From CAVWQV01 sp963757115 (lineage in GTDB: Bacteria > Pseudomonadota > Alphaproteobacteria > Acetobacterales > Acetobacteraceae), in contig CAVWQV010000014.1 in the NCBI GenBank assembly GCA_963757115.1, positions 1 through 64,000 on the forward strand: a stretch of DNA of 64,000 nt. The letters run 5' to 3'. A program made the translations under genes and the position numbers. Position 1 is the first letter of the stretch. Every line of letters begins with the position of its first letter. Below the pieces are notes generated by a model. It was not told where the DNA came from. It searched no databases and was given only the letters and a program-made list of their open reading frames with translations. This document shows, piece by piece, positions 21,325 to 30,138 of the stretch.

Positions 21325-23916
21325 ATGTTGCTCAGCCGCCTGCTTGCCCGCCTCGTCGCTTGGGGCCACGACCACGCGCTTCCCGTGTTCATCGCCGGCT
21401 TGGTGCTAGCGGCGTCCGGGGGGTGGTATGCCTACGCGAACCTCGGGATCAGTACCGACACCGACAAACTGTTCTCCGAACGCCTGCCCTGGCGGCAGCG
21501 CGCGATAGCCCTGGCGCGCGATTTCCCGCAATTCAAAGACCTGATCGTGGTGGTGGTCGACGGGAAGGAGCCTGAAGCAGCCGACGCTACGGCCGCCTCG
21601 CTCGCTAGCGTGCTCGCCGCCGATCACGCGCACATCGTTTCAGTGAGCCGGCCGGACGCGTCGCCGTTCCTCGCGCAAGCGGCTTTCCTGTTCCTGGATA
21701 CCAAGCAGCTCGAAGCCTTGCTGAACAGCACGATCGACGCGCAGCCGCTGCTGGGGCAGCTCGCGGCCGACCCGAGCGCCCGCGGCCTATTCGCCGCCCT
21801 GGCCTTGCTCGGGGTCGGCGTGCAACGCGGTGAGACCGATCTCAACCCGTATCTGCCGTCCCTGGAAGCTTTCCACGAGGCGATGGCGGCGGCACTCGAC
21901 GGTCATCCCCGGCCGCTCTCCTGGTCGCGCCTGCTCGGCGGCAAACTGATTGACCTTGGCGGACAGTATCGCTTCGTCCTCGTCCATCCGAAGCTCGACT
22001 TCGGGGCCATGCAGCCGGGCGGGGCGGCCACGGCGACGATCCGCGCCGCGGCGTCCTCCCTCGATTTCGTCCGGTCCGGCGACGCGCGGGTCAGGATCAC
22101 CGGGTCGGTTGCGCTCGCAGACGAAGAGTTCGCGAGCGCGGCGCACGGCATGATCGAAGGGCTGGTGGGCAGCCTGATCCTCATCACGCTTTGGCTCTTT
22201 CTTGCGTTGCGGAGCTGGCGCCTGATGCTGCCCGCGCTGCTGACCCTGTTGCTGGGGCTGATGGTCACGCTGTTGTTCGCGGCCGTCGCGATCGGGACGT
22301 TAAACCTCGTCTCCGTCGGCTTCGGCATCCTGTTCGTCGGGATCGCGGTCGACTTCGCAATCCAGTTCAGCGTCCGCTACCGGGAACGCCGGCTGCACGC
22401 GCCCAGCCTCGCCGAGGCCCTGGCGGAAACCGGGCGGCGGGTCGGGGTGCAGATCCTTGTCGCCGCCGCCGCAACCGCGGCTGGTTTCCTTGCCTTCGTG
22501 CCCACCGATTTCGCGGGCGTGGCCGAGCTCGGGCTGATCGCGGGCGTCGGCATGCTGATCGCGTTCGGCTGCACCATCCTGTTCCTCCCGGCCGCGATCA
22601 CGCTGTTCCGCCCGCGCGGTGAGGCGGACGAGGTGGGGTTTCGCTGGGCCGCCCCGCTCGATCCCTTGCTGCGGCGCGTGCGTGTTCCCGTGCTGGTAGT
22701 CTTCAGCGTGCTCGCCGCATTGGGCGCGATCCTGCTGCCACGCCTGACCTTTGATCCGGATCCCCTGCACACCAAGGCTCAGAACACCGAAGCGGTGCGG
22801 ACCCTGTACGATCTGATGGGCTCGCCGCTCACCAATCCTTTCACCATCGACGTGCTCACCCCAGACGAGCGCGCGGCCAAGGCGCTCGCCGGACGGCTCG
22901 CGAAGGTTCCGTCCGTCGCCGAGGTGTTGAGCATCGACAGCCTGATCCCCGACGATCAGCCGGCCAAGCTCGCGCTGATCGCCGACGCCAACAATATTTT
23001 GGCCGCCACTCTGAGCCCTCGCGAGCCGGCAGCTCCCGTGACCCCCGAGGAGGTGCGGCTCGCGGCGCATACGGCCCTCGAGCAGATCAAGCCGGCACTG
23101 CCAAAGCTGCCGCCGGATCACCCGCTCCGAGCGCTCGCGCGCGACCTCGAGCGCGCCTCGACCGCATCCGACAACATCATCGCCGGGCTTGAGAGCGCGC
23201 TCACGCGCTTTCTCCCGGCGGAACTCGATCAATTGCGGACGGCGCTCAGCGCACGGCCCGTAACACTCGATACCATTCCGGCCGACTTCAAGCGGGATTG
23301 GCTGCTCCCGGACGGGCAGGCGCGGGTGCAGGCGGTGCCGAAGCGCGACGCGCTCACGCCGGTGGGACTGCGCCGGTTCGTCGCCGAAGTACGGGCCGTG
23401 GCTCCAGACGCGGGCGGGTCGGCGGTCGCGATCGAGGCCGCCAGCGAGACGATCGTGAACGCGTTCCGCTCCGCCGCGATCGGTGCCATCGTCGCGATCA
23501 CCATTATCCTGTTCCTGGCACTCCGCCGTCCGCTCGATGTCGGGTTGGTGCTGGCGCCGCTGTTGCTTTCGGGACTGTTAACCGTGGTCGTCTCGGCCTT
23601 GGCGCCGCTGCCGCTCAACTATGCGAACATCATCGCGTTGCCGCTGCTGCTCGGGGTCGGCGTCTCGTTCAACATCTATTTCGTGATGAACTGGCGGGCC
23701 GGGCAGCGCTCGGTGCTCGGCTCGGCCACGGCGCGAGCCATCTTGTTCTCGGCGCTGACCACGGCCACCGCTTTCGGCTCCCTGGCCCTGTCCGGGCATC
23801 CTGGTACGGCGAGCATGGGAACGCTGCTGCTGGTCTCGCTCGGATGCACCCTGCTCGCGAGCCTCGTGTTCATCCCAGCACTGCTCGCCGCCGTCCCGCC
23901 GCCAAGGATGCGTTAA
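21325..23916 (+). CDS. hpnN: Hopanoid transporter HpnN (RND family)
   Basis: The protein is about 863 residues with the RND/MMPL layout. A first helix, then a large periplasmic domain opening with YANLGISTDTDKLFSERLPW, is followed by a helix bundle (about residues 270-430), a second periplasmic domain and a second bundle (about 710-850). The bundle helix VGFGILFVGIAVDFAIQFSV carries the conserved acidic residue of the family. HpnN moves hopanoids toward the outer membrane and partners functionally with HpnM-like periplasmic carriers. It follows the oxidase operon after 27 bases on the same strand, so it may be co-transcribed with respiration genes. The reading frame is intact. Confidence 0.9.
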   Translation: MLLSRLLARLVAWGHDHALPVFIAGLVLAASGGWYAYANLGISTDTDKLFSERLPWRQRAIALARDFPQFKDLIVVVVDGKEPEAADATAASLASVLAADHAHIVSVSRPDASPFLAQAAFLFLDTKQLEALLNSTIDAQPLLGQLAADPSARGLFAALALLGVGVQRGETDLNPYLPSLEAFHEAMAAALDGHPRPLSWSRLLGGKLIDLGGQYRFVLVHPKLDFGAMQPGGAATATIRAAASSLDFVRSGDARVRITGSVALADEEFASAAHGMIEGLVGSLILITLWLFLALRSWRLMLPALLTLLLGLMVTLLFAAVAIGTLNLVSVGFGILFVGIAVDFAIQFSVRYRERRLHAPSLAEALAETGRRVGVQILVAAAATAAGFLAFVPTDFAGVAELGLIAGVGMLIAFGCTILFLPAAITLFRPRGEADEVGFRWAAPLDPLLRRVRVPVLVVFSVLAALGAILLPRLTFDPDPLHTKAQNTEAVRTLYDLMGSPLTNPFTIDVLTPDERAAKALAGRLAKVPSVAEVLSIDSLIPDDQPAKLALIADANNILAATLSPREPAAPVTPEEVRLAAHTALEQIKPALPKLPPDHPLRALARDLERASTASDNIIAGLESALTRFLPAELDQLRTALSARPVTLDTIPADFKRDWLLPDGQARVQAVPKRDALTPVGLRRFVAEVRAVAPDAGGSAVAIEAASETIVNAFRSAAIGAIVAITIILFLALRRPLDVGLVLAPLLLSGLLTVVVSALAPLPLNYANIIALPLLLGVGVSFNIYFVMNWRAGQRSVLGSATARAILFSALTTATAFGSLALSGHPGTASMGTLLLVSLGCTLLASLVFIPALLAAVPPPRMR

Positions 23917-23940
23917 CCCGCGGCGCGCATCCTTGGCGTC

Positions 23941-24265
23941 GTGCGAGCGCCCATTCTTGCCCTGATGCTGGTCGCAATGCGTCCGGCGTGGGGGCAGCCA
24001 GCAGATTGCGCGCCTGACCCGGCACCGACAGCCACCGTCCCGCTGGAGCTAAATCTGCAGGGTCTGCCGGGGGTACCGAAGGGGCTGAGCGGCTGGCTCG
24101 AGGCCGACGTTCCCGCTTCCCCGCCGGGCGGGCACTCGGTGCGCCGCCCCACCTCCGCCGGCGAGCCAGGACGTGTTGGCGGGCCAGCCCGGCGACGTAC
24201 TAGGCGGAAGGCCCGTCCGTGACGTGTTGCGCGGCCCTACACCCCGAGTCGAAGTCGATCGCTGA
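23941..24265 (+). CDS. Small secreted hypothetical protein with two cysteines, frame change inside
   Basis: I recognise no named family. It begins at a GTG with a signal-like stretch (APILALMLVAMRPAWGQPAD). The mature part has a Cys soon after the signal and PLELNLQGLPGVPKGLSGWL, a short beta-rich block. Near 24128 the frame changes. The alternative frame supplies a second Cys (GGTRCAAPPPP), then QDVLAGQPGDVLGGRPVRDV in which a DVL-G motif recurs, and ends EVDR. The joined length is about 107 residues. It sits between hpnN and a convergent DUF4142 gene, so a cell-envelope role is possible but unproven. Confidence 0.55.
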
Positions 24266-24283
24266 GCAGGGCCGCGCCGCTGA

Positions 24284-24896
24284 TTAGCGCGAAGCTTCCT
24301 TGGAGGTAACGCGCTGCTGCAACTCCTGCGCCGCGGCCAGGTGCTGCTCGAGTGCCGGAAGGATCTCCTGCGCAAACGCCTTTACCTCCGGGTTCTGCCC
24401 GGACTGCGCCTCCTGCTGGAAGCTGTGAACGTCCTTCTTGTGGTCCTCCACCATGGCGTTGATGTAGGTGCGATCGAGCTCGCTGCCGTGCAGCTTCTGC
24501 ACTCGGTTAACCATCTCTTGCGCCTCGTGATCGAGTCCACTCGGCAGTTGCGCGCCCGCAGTAGTGGCCGTGCGCTCGAGCATTTGATCGGCCATCGTGT
24601 GATCCGTCACCATCCATCGGCCAAACTCGCGGACGGCTGCGTTGTCGCCGTGCTCCTGGACATAGCGGCCGGTCTCGACCTCGGCCTTGCCGTTCGCGGC
24701 CTCCTTAAGGAAGGTGCGATCCTGCTGGTTAAGCGTGGCGTTCCCCGCCGTCGCTGCGGTGAGCGCCTGCGTGCTGGCCGTGGGCGAGTTCGGCTGGGTG
24801 CCGGTGGTGCCGGGCCGTGCGCCCGTACTACCCGGCTGCGCCAAGGCTGGTCACGGCCAGCGCTAGGAGCGCCGCCGTGGTGACGGTTAGTCTCAT
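24284..24896 (-). CDS. DUF4142 domain secreted protein
   Basis: The mature domain is all-helical, about 150 residues, with the DUF4142 (ferritin-like) pattern: DRTFLKEAANGKAEVETGRY, then AVREFGRWMVTDHTMADQML, LDRTYINAMVEDHKKDV and FAQEILPALEQHLAAAQEL. A clean signal peptide (MRLTVTTAALLALAVTSLGA) lies just upstream, one base out of frame (change near 24838), so I start the gene at 24896. DUF4142 proteins are periplasmic or outer-membrane linked and sometimes stress related; no enzyme activity is established. It is the last gene of the - strand run that starts at dxs copy 1. Confidence 0.82.
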
Positions 24897-24958
24897 GCGT
24901 ATCTCCCGGATCGCGATTTGCCTGGGTGCAACGGCAGCTGCCCAGGCAGGTTCCGGGG

Positions 24959-25919
24959 CTAACGTGTTTGCGATACTGACCCGGCATCCCGCTCTCGCCA
25001 CGCTTCGGCCAGCAAGCACAGCAGCTCGAACAGCACGGAGGCGCCATTAAAGGCGGTGAGCGTGCCGGGATCGAACGACGGGGCCACCTCGACGAGGTCG
25101 GCGCCGACGAAGTCGATGCCGCGCAGCCCACGCAACAGCCGGAGTGCAGTGTTCATGCGTATGCCACCGGCCTCCGGCGTGCCAGTACCCGGGCGCTTCC
25201 GACGGATCAAGACTGTCGATATCGAACGAGAGATAGGTCGGCCCGGCGCCTACTACGCGGCGCGCCGTCTCCACCGCGTACCGCCACCCCCCGTCGTCCA
25301 GCTCGTCCATGCTGATGACGTGCATCCCACTGTCGCGGCTAAAAGCCCACAGCGCCGGATCATTCGTCGTGCCGCGCAACCCGATCTGCACGACGCGCGC
25401 GGGATCGAGCAGACCCGCCTCCGCGGCGCGGCGGAACGGTGCGCCATGGTGCAGCCGCGAGCCCATGTAGTCGTCACCAGTATCCGCGTGGGCGTCGACG
25501 TGGATCATACCGAGCGCCTTGCCCGCGCCGACCGCGCGCAGGATCGGCAAGGAGATTGCGTGGTCGCCGCCGACCGAAAGGGGCGTCACACCGGCGCCCA
25601 CCACGGTCGCGTAGAAACCGGCGATCTCGTCGAGGGCGTGCCCGAGCTCGAACGGCTGCTCGATCCAGGCGTCTCCGAGGTCGCGCACGCGCGCTATCTC
25701 GAATGGCCGTATGCCCGTGGCTCCGTTCATGCGCCGCAACATGCTCGACTGGTCGCGTACGGCACGCGGCCCGTGCCGGGCCCCCGATCGGTTCGTCACA
25801 CCGCCGTCGAACGGCACGCCAATGATGCCGATGTCGACCGCCGACAAGTCCTGGGTATACGGCGCGCGGAAGAAGGTGGAGATGCCGGTGTAGCGCGGCT
25901 GCGCTTGCGGGTCCGACAT
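24959..25919 (-). CDS. Agmatinase/ureohydrolase family protein
   Basis: The protein is about 320 residues when joined over a frame change near 25190. The manganese-binding motifs of the arginase/agmatinase family are all present: SVGGDHAISLP, HVDAHADTGDD and YLSFDIDSLDP. The C-terminus after the shift (GGIRMNTALRLLRGLRGIDF, then DLVEVAPSFD) is also family typical. It hydrolyses a guanidino compound to urea and an amine; agmatine is the likeliest substrate but guanidinobutyrate or similar is possible. I chose the ATG at 25919 because it begins the conserved start; a frame extension to 25955 lacks support. It starts 23 bases after hpnK. Confidence 0.85.
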
Positions 25920-25942
25920 CTCGTGATACCGCTCGGTCCGCT

Positions 25943-26839
25943 TTATCGGCTGCAACGGCTCGCCTCCTGGCTGAAATCGGTCGCCACCGCGCCGGACGCG
26001 GCCAGCGCCGCCGCCACCCGGGAATCGAGCAGAGCGGCAAGCTCCGCCTCATGCTCGTACTCCGGCATCAGTTCCACCAAAATCGGATCGCGGCGGCTCG
26101 CCGGGTGGCAATAGATCTCGCTGAGCCCCGGCGGAAGTTGCTTGGCGAGGTGGACGAGGCGCGTCGCCGTCATGTGACCGCTCCAGGCGACCCCGAATGC
26201 GTGATCGTTGGCGAGCAGCCCGGCACGCCGAACCTGTCGCCGGAGCAGGCCGGTCCAGACGTGCATGGCCCGGGCACCCCAACCTGGCCGATCGTCTATC
26301 TGGGCAAGAACGGCAGGCGGCTCGGCCGGTACCCGGACCGCGCGCAAGCCGAAGTCACGCCCGATGTCGACCAGCAATCGGCCGACAATCGGGTGGAGGT
26401 GCATATGCTTGTGCGCGTCGGCATGATCGAGCGATAGACCGGTCGCTGCGAAGGCCGCGAACTGCGCGCGGATCTCCGCGGCAAGCTGGGAACGGGCAGC
26501 AGGACGGAACGCGTAGCGGAGCGCGAGGGCGAGCTGCCCGGGGGGGAACTGCGCGCCAGCACCCCGGCCCTGTCCCGCCAGCGGAAGGTTGGGGAGCGTC
26601 AGGAGCGGGATTTCCGACCTGCCGAGCACCGCCGGCCCTTCGACCAGAACGAGATGTAGGCCGACCTTCAGCGAGGGTAGCGCGTGCGCGCGTCTGACGG
26701 CATCCGCCGCCGCCGGCCCGGCGACCATCAGGCTGGCCGAGGTCAGCACGCCCTCGCGATGCGCTTGCTCGACCGCCTCGTTCACCGCCTCCGACAGGCC
26801 GAAATCGTCTGCGGTGATGATGACGCGCTTCGGCGTCAG
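25943..26839 (-). CDS. hpnK: Hopanoid biosynthesis-associated protein HpnK (YdjC-like deacetylase)
   Basis: This is a YdjC/ChbG-fold protein. The metal-binding start motif VIITADDFGLSEAVNEAVEQ lies upstream of the first ATG, so the gene must begin before 26785. In that frame no ATG or GTG precedes it, only a CTG at 26839 and a stop near 26870, so the true start is either CTG or hidden by a base error. Other family blocks are GLHLVLVEGPA, LDHADAHKHMHLHPIVGRLL and EIYCHPASR. HpnK is proposed to remove an acetyl group from the sugar that HpnI adds to bacteriohopanetetrol. It follows hpnJ after about 47 bases. Confidence 0.85.
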   Translation of the reverse strand: MTPKRVIITADDFGLSEAVNEAVEQAHREGVLTSASLMVAGPAAADAVRRAHALPSLKVGLHLVLVEGPAVLGRSEIPLLTLPNLPLAGQGRGAGAQFPPGQLALALRYAFRPAARSQLAAEIRAQFAAFAATGLSLDHADAHKHMHLHPIVGRLLVDIGRDFGLRAVRVPAEPPAVLAQIDDRPGWGARAMHVWTGLLRRQVRRAGLLANDHAFGVAWSGHMTATRLVHLAKQLPPGLSEIYCHPASRRDPILVELMPEYEHEAELAALLDSRVAAALAASGAVATDFSQEASRCSR

Positions 26840-26885
26840 GCGGCCCCTCGCATCGAGCAGCGCGTTAGGTCACGCCGCCTCCACG

Positions 26886-28310
26886 TCAGGCGGCGTTGTG
26901 GCGCTCGCGCAGGAACTGGAAGAACTCCACCCCCTCCCGCAGGCGCCGTCGCATCATCTGTGGGCTGCGCACCATCTCGCCCACGATGGAGGCGATCTTC
27001 GGTGCCCGGAAGTAGAACTGCCGGTAGAACGTCTCCACCGAATCGAAGATTTCGGTGTGCGACAAATGCGGGTAGTGCAAGGGCGCGATCTGGACGCCGT
27101 GTTCGTCCACCAGCTCGGCGTGTTCGGCGTCGAGCCAGCCGTTGGCCCGGGCCTGGTCGTAGAGGAACGTGCCGGGATATGGCGCGGCCAAGGACACCTG
27201 AACGGTGTGCGGGTTGATCTCCTGCGCGAAACGGATGGTTTCGCGGATCGTGTCCGCACTCTCGCCCGGAAGGCCGAGGATGAACGTACCGTGGATCTTG
27301 ATGCCAAGCTCGTGGCAGTCGCGGGTGAACTGCTTGGCGACCTCGATCCGCATGCCTTTCTTGATGTTGTGCAGGATCTGCTGGTTACCGCTCTCGTAGC
27401 CGACCAGCAGGAGCCGAAGCCCGTTGTCCTTGAGTACCTTCAGCGTGGCGCGCGGCACGTTCGCCTTGGCATTGCAGGACCAGGTTACGCCCAGGCGTCC
27501 GAGTTCGCGCGCAATCGCCTCGGCGCGCGGCAGATTGTCGGTGAACGTGTCGTCGTCGAAGAACACCTCGCGCACCTGAGGAAACAGGTGCTGGATCAGC
27601 TTCACCTCTTCGGCGACGTGGCCGGGCGACCGCACCCGGTAGCGATGACCGCCAACCGTCTGCGGCCAAAGGCAAAACGTGCAGCGCGATTTGCAGCCGC
27701 GCCCGGTATACAGCGACACGTACGGGTGCAGCAGATAGCCGATGAAGTAGTCTTCGATGCGGAGGTCGCGCTTGTAGACGTCCGTAACGAACGGCAGCTG
27801 ATCCATGTCCTCCAGCACCGCCCGGTCCGGGTTATGCACGATCCTGCCGTCCGATGTGCGGTAGGAGATGCCGTTCACCGCGGCGAGGTCTCGGCCCTCG
27901 GCGATTTCCTTGATGGTGAAATCGAACTCGTTGCGAGCCACGAAGTCGATCGGCGCGCCGGCAAGCAGGCTTTCTTCCGGCTGCACCGCGACCTTGGCGC
28001 CGACGAAGCCGACCGTCAGCGCCGGGTTGGCGTCCTTCATCGCCTGGGCAACCCGCACGTCGGACGCGAAGGATGGTGTCGAGGTGTGGACCACGCAAAG
28101 ATCGTAGTCCCGCGCCTGGCGGGTCACCGCCTCAAGGCCCAGCCGCGCTGGCGGCGCGTCGATCAGCTTGCTGCCTGGAACCAGGGCCGCGGGCTGGGCT
28201 AGCCAGGTCGGGAACCAGAAGGAGCGGATTTCGCGCTTGGCCTGATAGCGCGAGCCCGCGCCACCGTCGAACCCGTCGAACGAGGGCGGGTGCAGGAACA
28301 ACGTCCGCAT
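26886..28310 (-). CDS. hpnJ: Hopanoid biosynthesis radical SAM protein HpnJ
   Basis: The protein is about 474 residues. An N-terminal B12-binding-like domain (LFLHPPSFDGFDGGAGSRYQ is the family opening) precedes a radical SAM domain with the cluster motif CKSRCTFCLWP near residue 205 and the downstream FDDDTFTDN block. HpnJ converts the glucosamine head group to the cyclitol ether of bacteriohopanetetrol. The start is the ATG at 28310, where homology begins, 17 bases after hpnI. The order hpnM-hpnI-hpnJ-hpnK is one operon. The reading frame is intact. Confidence 0.9.
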   Translation of the reverse strand: MRTLFLHPPSFDGFDGGAGSRYQAKREIRSFWFPTWLAQPAALVPGSKLIDAPPARLGLEAVTRQARDYDLCVVHTSTPSFASDVRVAQAMKDANPALTVGFVGAKVAVQPEESLLAGAPIDFVARNEFDFTIKEIAEGRDLAAVNGISYRTSDGRIVHNPDRAVLEDMDQLPFVTDVYKRDLRIEDYFIGYLLHPYVSLYTGRGCKSRCTFCLWPQTVGGHRYRVRSPGHVAEEVKLIQHLFPQVREVFFDDDTFTDNLPRAEAIARELGRLGVTWSCNAKANVPRATLKVLKDNGLRLLLVGYESGNQQILHNIKKGMRIEVAKQFTRDCHELGIKIHGTFILGLPGESADTIRETIRFAQEINPHTVQVSLAAPYPGTFLYDQARANGWLDAEHAELVDEHGVQIAPLHYPHLSHTEIFDSVETFYRQFYFRAPKIASIVGEMVRSPQMMRRRLREGVEFFQFLRERHNAA

Positions 28311-28326
28311 TAGACCGGCTTTCCCT

Positions 28327-29493
28327 TCACGAGGCTCTAACCTTGCCGTCCGCGGGACGCTTCCACCCGCTCGGCTCATCGCGGCCGTTATCCGCCCGCA
28401 GCCCGTGACCCCGCCATTCCACGTGATCGCCCATGAAGCTTGCGATCAGGGTCGCCACGAACAGCGCATCACGCAGCGGCAAGAGCCAGAACGGAGGCCG
28501 GACTGCAAGCCCGAGGGTGTCGTTGACGCCCAGTACCGCCAGCCCTCGGACCACCCAGGCCACCGCGAACAGGCCGACCGCCCAAGGCGCGCCGCCGGAC
28601 AGCACGGCGGCAAGCGCAGACCAAAAGAGCGGATACTGCACCGAGGACAAGGCGAACCCGATCGGCTCGAGCGCCCGCGTGGTCCGAGCCCAGCGCAGCT
28701 CGTGGCGCCAAAGCGCGCGGAAGCTCGTCTCCGGCACCGTGGTGGCCGGCACTACGGTCGCAAGCTCCACCCGCAGCCCTTCGGCGCGGACCAGCTGCCC
28801 TAGCACGTTGTCATCCGCGAGGTGGTCAACCAGCATCCGCAGGCCGCCCACCCGATCAAGCGTTTCGCGGCGCAGCGCCATGGTGGCGCCGAAGCAATCC
28901 TGCCGCCCGAGGGTGCGGGCCAGCAGGGCGCCCGGGAGCAGCGCATGGGTGATCTGCGTCGCCCCGAGCCGTGCGGCCAGCCCGCGGCTGGCGGGCAGGC
29001 CGGTGTACAACACGGTGGCGAGCCCCACACCGGGCTGGGCGAGGCACGCCACCAACCGGGCTAACCAGTCCTGCGGCACATGCACGTCGCTGTCGGCTAT
29101 GACCAGGATCTCATGCTTGGCCGCGCGCAGCATGTTCATGAGATTGCCGATCTTGCGGTTGCGGCCGTGCGGCATGGGATCGACGACGACGTCGATTTCT
29201 CGGTCTGGGAAGCGCGCCTTGAGCGCGGCCACCACGGCGAGCGCCGGATCAGATGGGTCCTGCACGCCGAACACGATCTGCAATGCAGGGTAATCTTGCG
29301 CGCAAACGCTCCCGAGCGCTTCGGGCAGCAGCGGTTCGTCGCCATAAAGCGGCTTCAGGATCGTCACGGGAGGGCATGTGGACAGCCGCGGCGCGGGTCG
29401 GCGGGAGAACCGCAGCACCGAGGCCCAGCCCGCCAGGGTGAAACCCACGCCCGCACAGGCGAGCGCGGCCCAAATCGCGGAGAGACACGTCAT
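28327..29493 (-). CDS. hpnI: Hopanoid glycosyltransferase HpnI
   Basis: The protein is about 388 residues and is a family 2 glycosyltransferase. An N-terminal membrane helix precedes the catalytic domain with VTILKPLYGDEPLLPEALGS, the DxD-type metal site in VIADSDVHVPQDW and the LRWARTTRALEP motif typical of ceramide glucosyltransferase-like and HpnI enzymes. Two or three C-terminal membrane helices follow. HpnI adds an N-acetylglucosamine unit to bacteriohopanetetrol. Its ATG overlaps the hpnM stop. The reading frame is intact. Confidence 0.9.
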   Translation of the reverse strand: MTCLSAIWAALACAGVGFTLAGWASVLRFSRRPAPRLSTCPPVTILKPLYGDEPLLPEALGSVCAQDYPALQIVFGVQDPSDPALAVVAALKARFPDREIDVVVDPMPHGRNRKIGNLMNMLRAAKHEILVIADSDVHVPQDWLARLVACLAQPGVGLATVLYTGLPASRGLAARLGATQITHALLPGALLARTLGRQDCFGATMALRRETLDRVGGLRMLVDHLADDNVLGQLVRAEGLRVELATVVPATTVPETSFRALWRHELRWARTTRALEPIGFALSSVQYPLFWSALAAVLSGGAPWAVGLFAVAWVVRGLAVLGVNDTLGLAVRPPFWLLPLRDALFVATLIASFMGDHVEWRGHGLRADNGRDEPSGWKRPADGKVRAS

Positions 29494-30116
29494 CCGGCCG
29501 ATAACGTGCCGCCGGACAGGTCGGCGATCTTCTGTTGGAGCTTCGCGATCAATTCCGAGGCATTGGGTGCGGCGCCAAGCAGGCCGCGAAAATCGGAACG
29601 CTGCACCGCGACCCGGCTGATCGAACCGTTCAGCAGCACGTCCACCACCTTCCAGGTATCGCCGACCTGGCGCATCACGTAGTCGATGCGAACCGGGCTC
29701 CCCGAGCTGCGCAGGATGCGGGTTTCGACGATCTCCCCTCCGCCGCCGGGGCGGGTATCGGGATGGACTTCGAACCGCTCGCCAGAATAGCGCCCGAAGT
29801 TCGCCACATAAGAGGCGACCGTAAAGCGGCGGAACACCTGAGCCAGATCGCTTTGCTCCTGTCGCGAGAGCGATGCCCAGCGTGGTCCGACGGAAGTACG
29901 CAAGATGCCCGGGAGGTCGAACACGCGCTCGACGGTGGGCGCCAGCATTTCGTAGCGACGCGGGAACGGGGTCGCTGCCCCGGCCTTCATCACCGCGAGC
30001 AGCGCTTCGTTCAGCTCGGTGATCGGGACGGTCGCGCCGGCAATCTCAGCGGCGCGCGCCGGTGCCGCCACGGCGAGGCCTGCGAGAAGCAACCCGAGCA
30101 GCCTCCGACGCCTCAT
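29490..30116 (-). CDS. hpnM: HpnM, MlaC/Ttg2D-like periplasmic lipid carrier
   Basis: The protein is about 208 residues. A signal peptide with an RRRR start (LLGLLLAGLAVAAPARAAEI) is followed by the Ttg2/MlaC domain: PRRYEMLAPTVERVFDLPGI, FRRFTVASYVANFGRYSGER, VRIDYVMRQVGDTWKVVDVL and SRVAVQRSDFRGLL. Such proteins carry a lipid across the periplasm. Clustering with hpn genes suggests hopanoid, but phospholipid is possible. I chose the ATG at 30116, where the signal begins, 22 bases after the dxs copy 1 stop. The reading frame is intact. Confidence 0.88.
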   Translation of the reverse strand: MRRRRLLGLLLAGLAVAAPARAAEIAGATVPITELNEALLAVMKAGAATPFPRRYEMLAPTVERVFDLPGILRTSVGPRWASLSRQEQSDLAQVFRRFTVASYVANFGRYSGERFEVHPDTRPGGGGEIVETRILRSSGSPVRIDYVMRQVGDTWKVVDVLLNGSISRVAVQRSDFRGLLGAAPNASELIAKLQQKIADLSGGTLSAG

Positions 30117-30138
30117 GCGCAGGGCCTTATCTTGTGCG

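Noticed and set aside
26589..28202. A 537-codon open frame on the + strand opposite hpnJ
   Set aside because: hpnJ has a full set of radical SAM motifs on the other strand. The opposing frame has none and begins inside hpnK.
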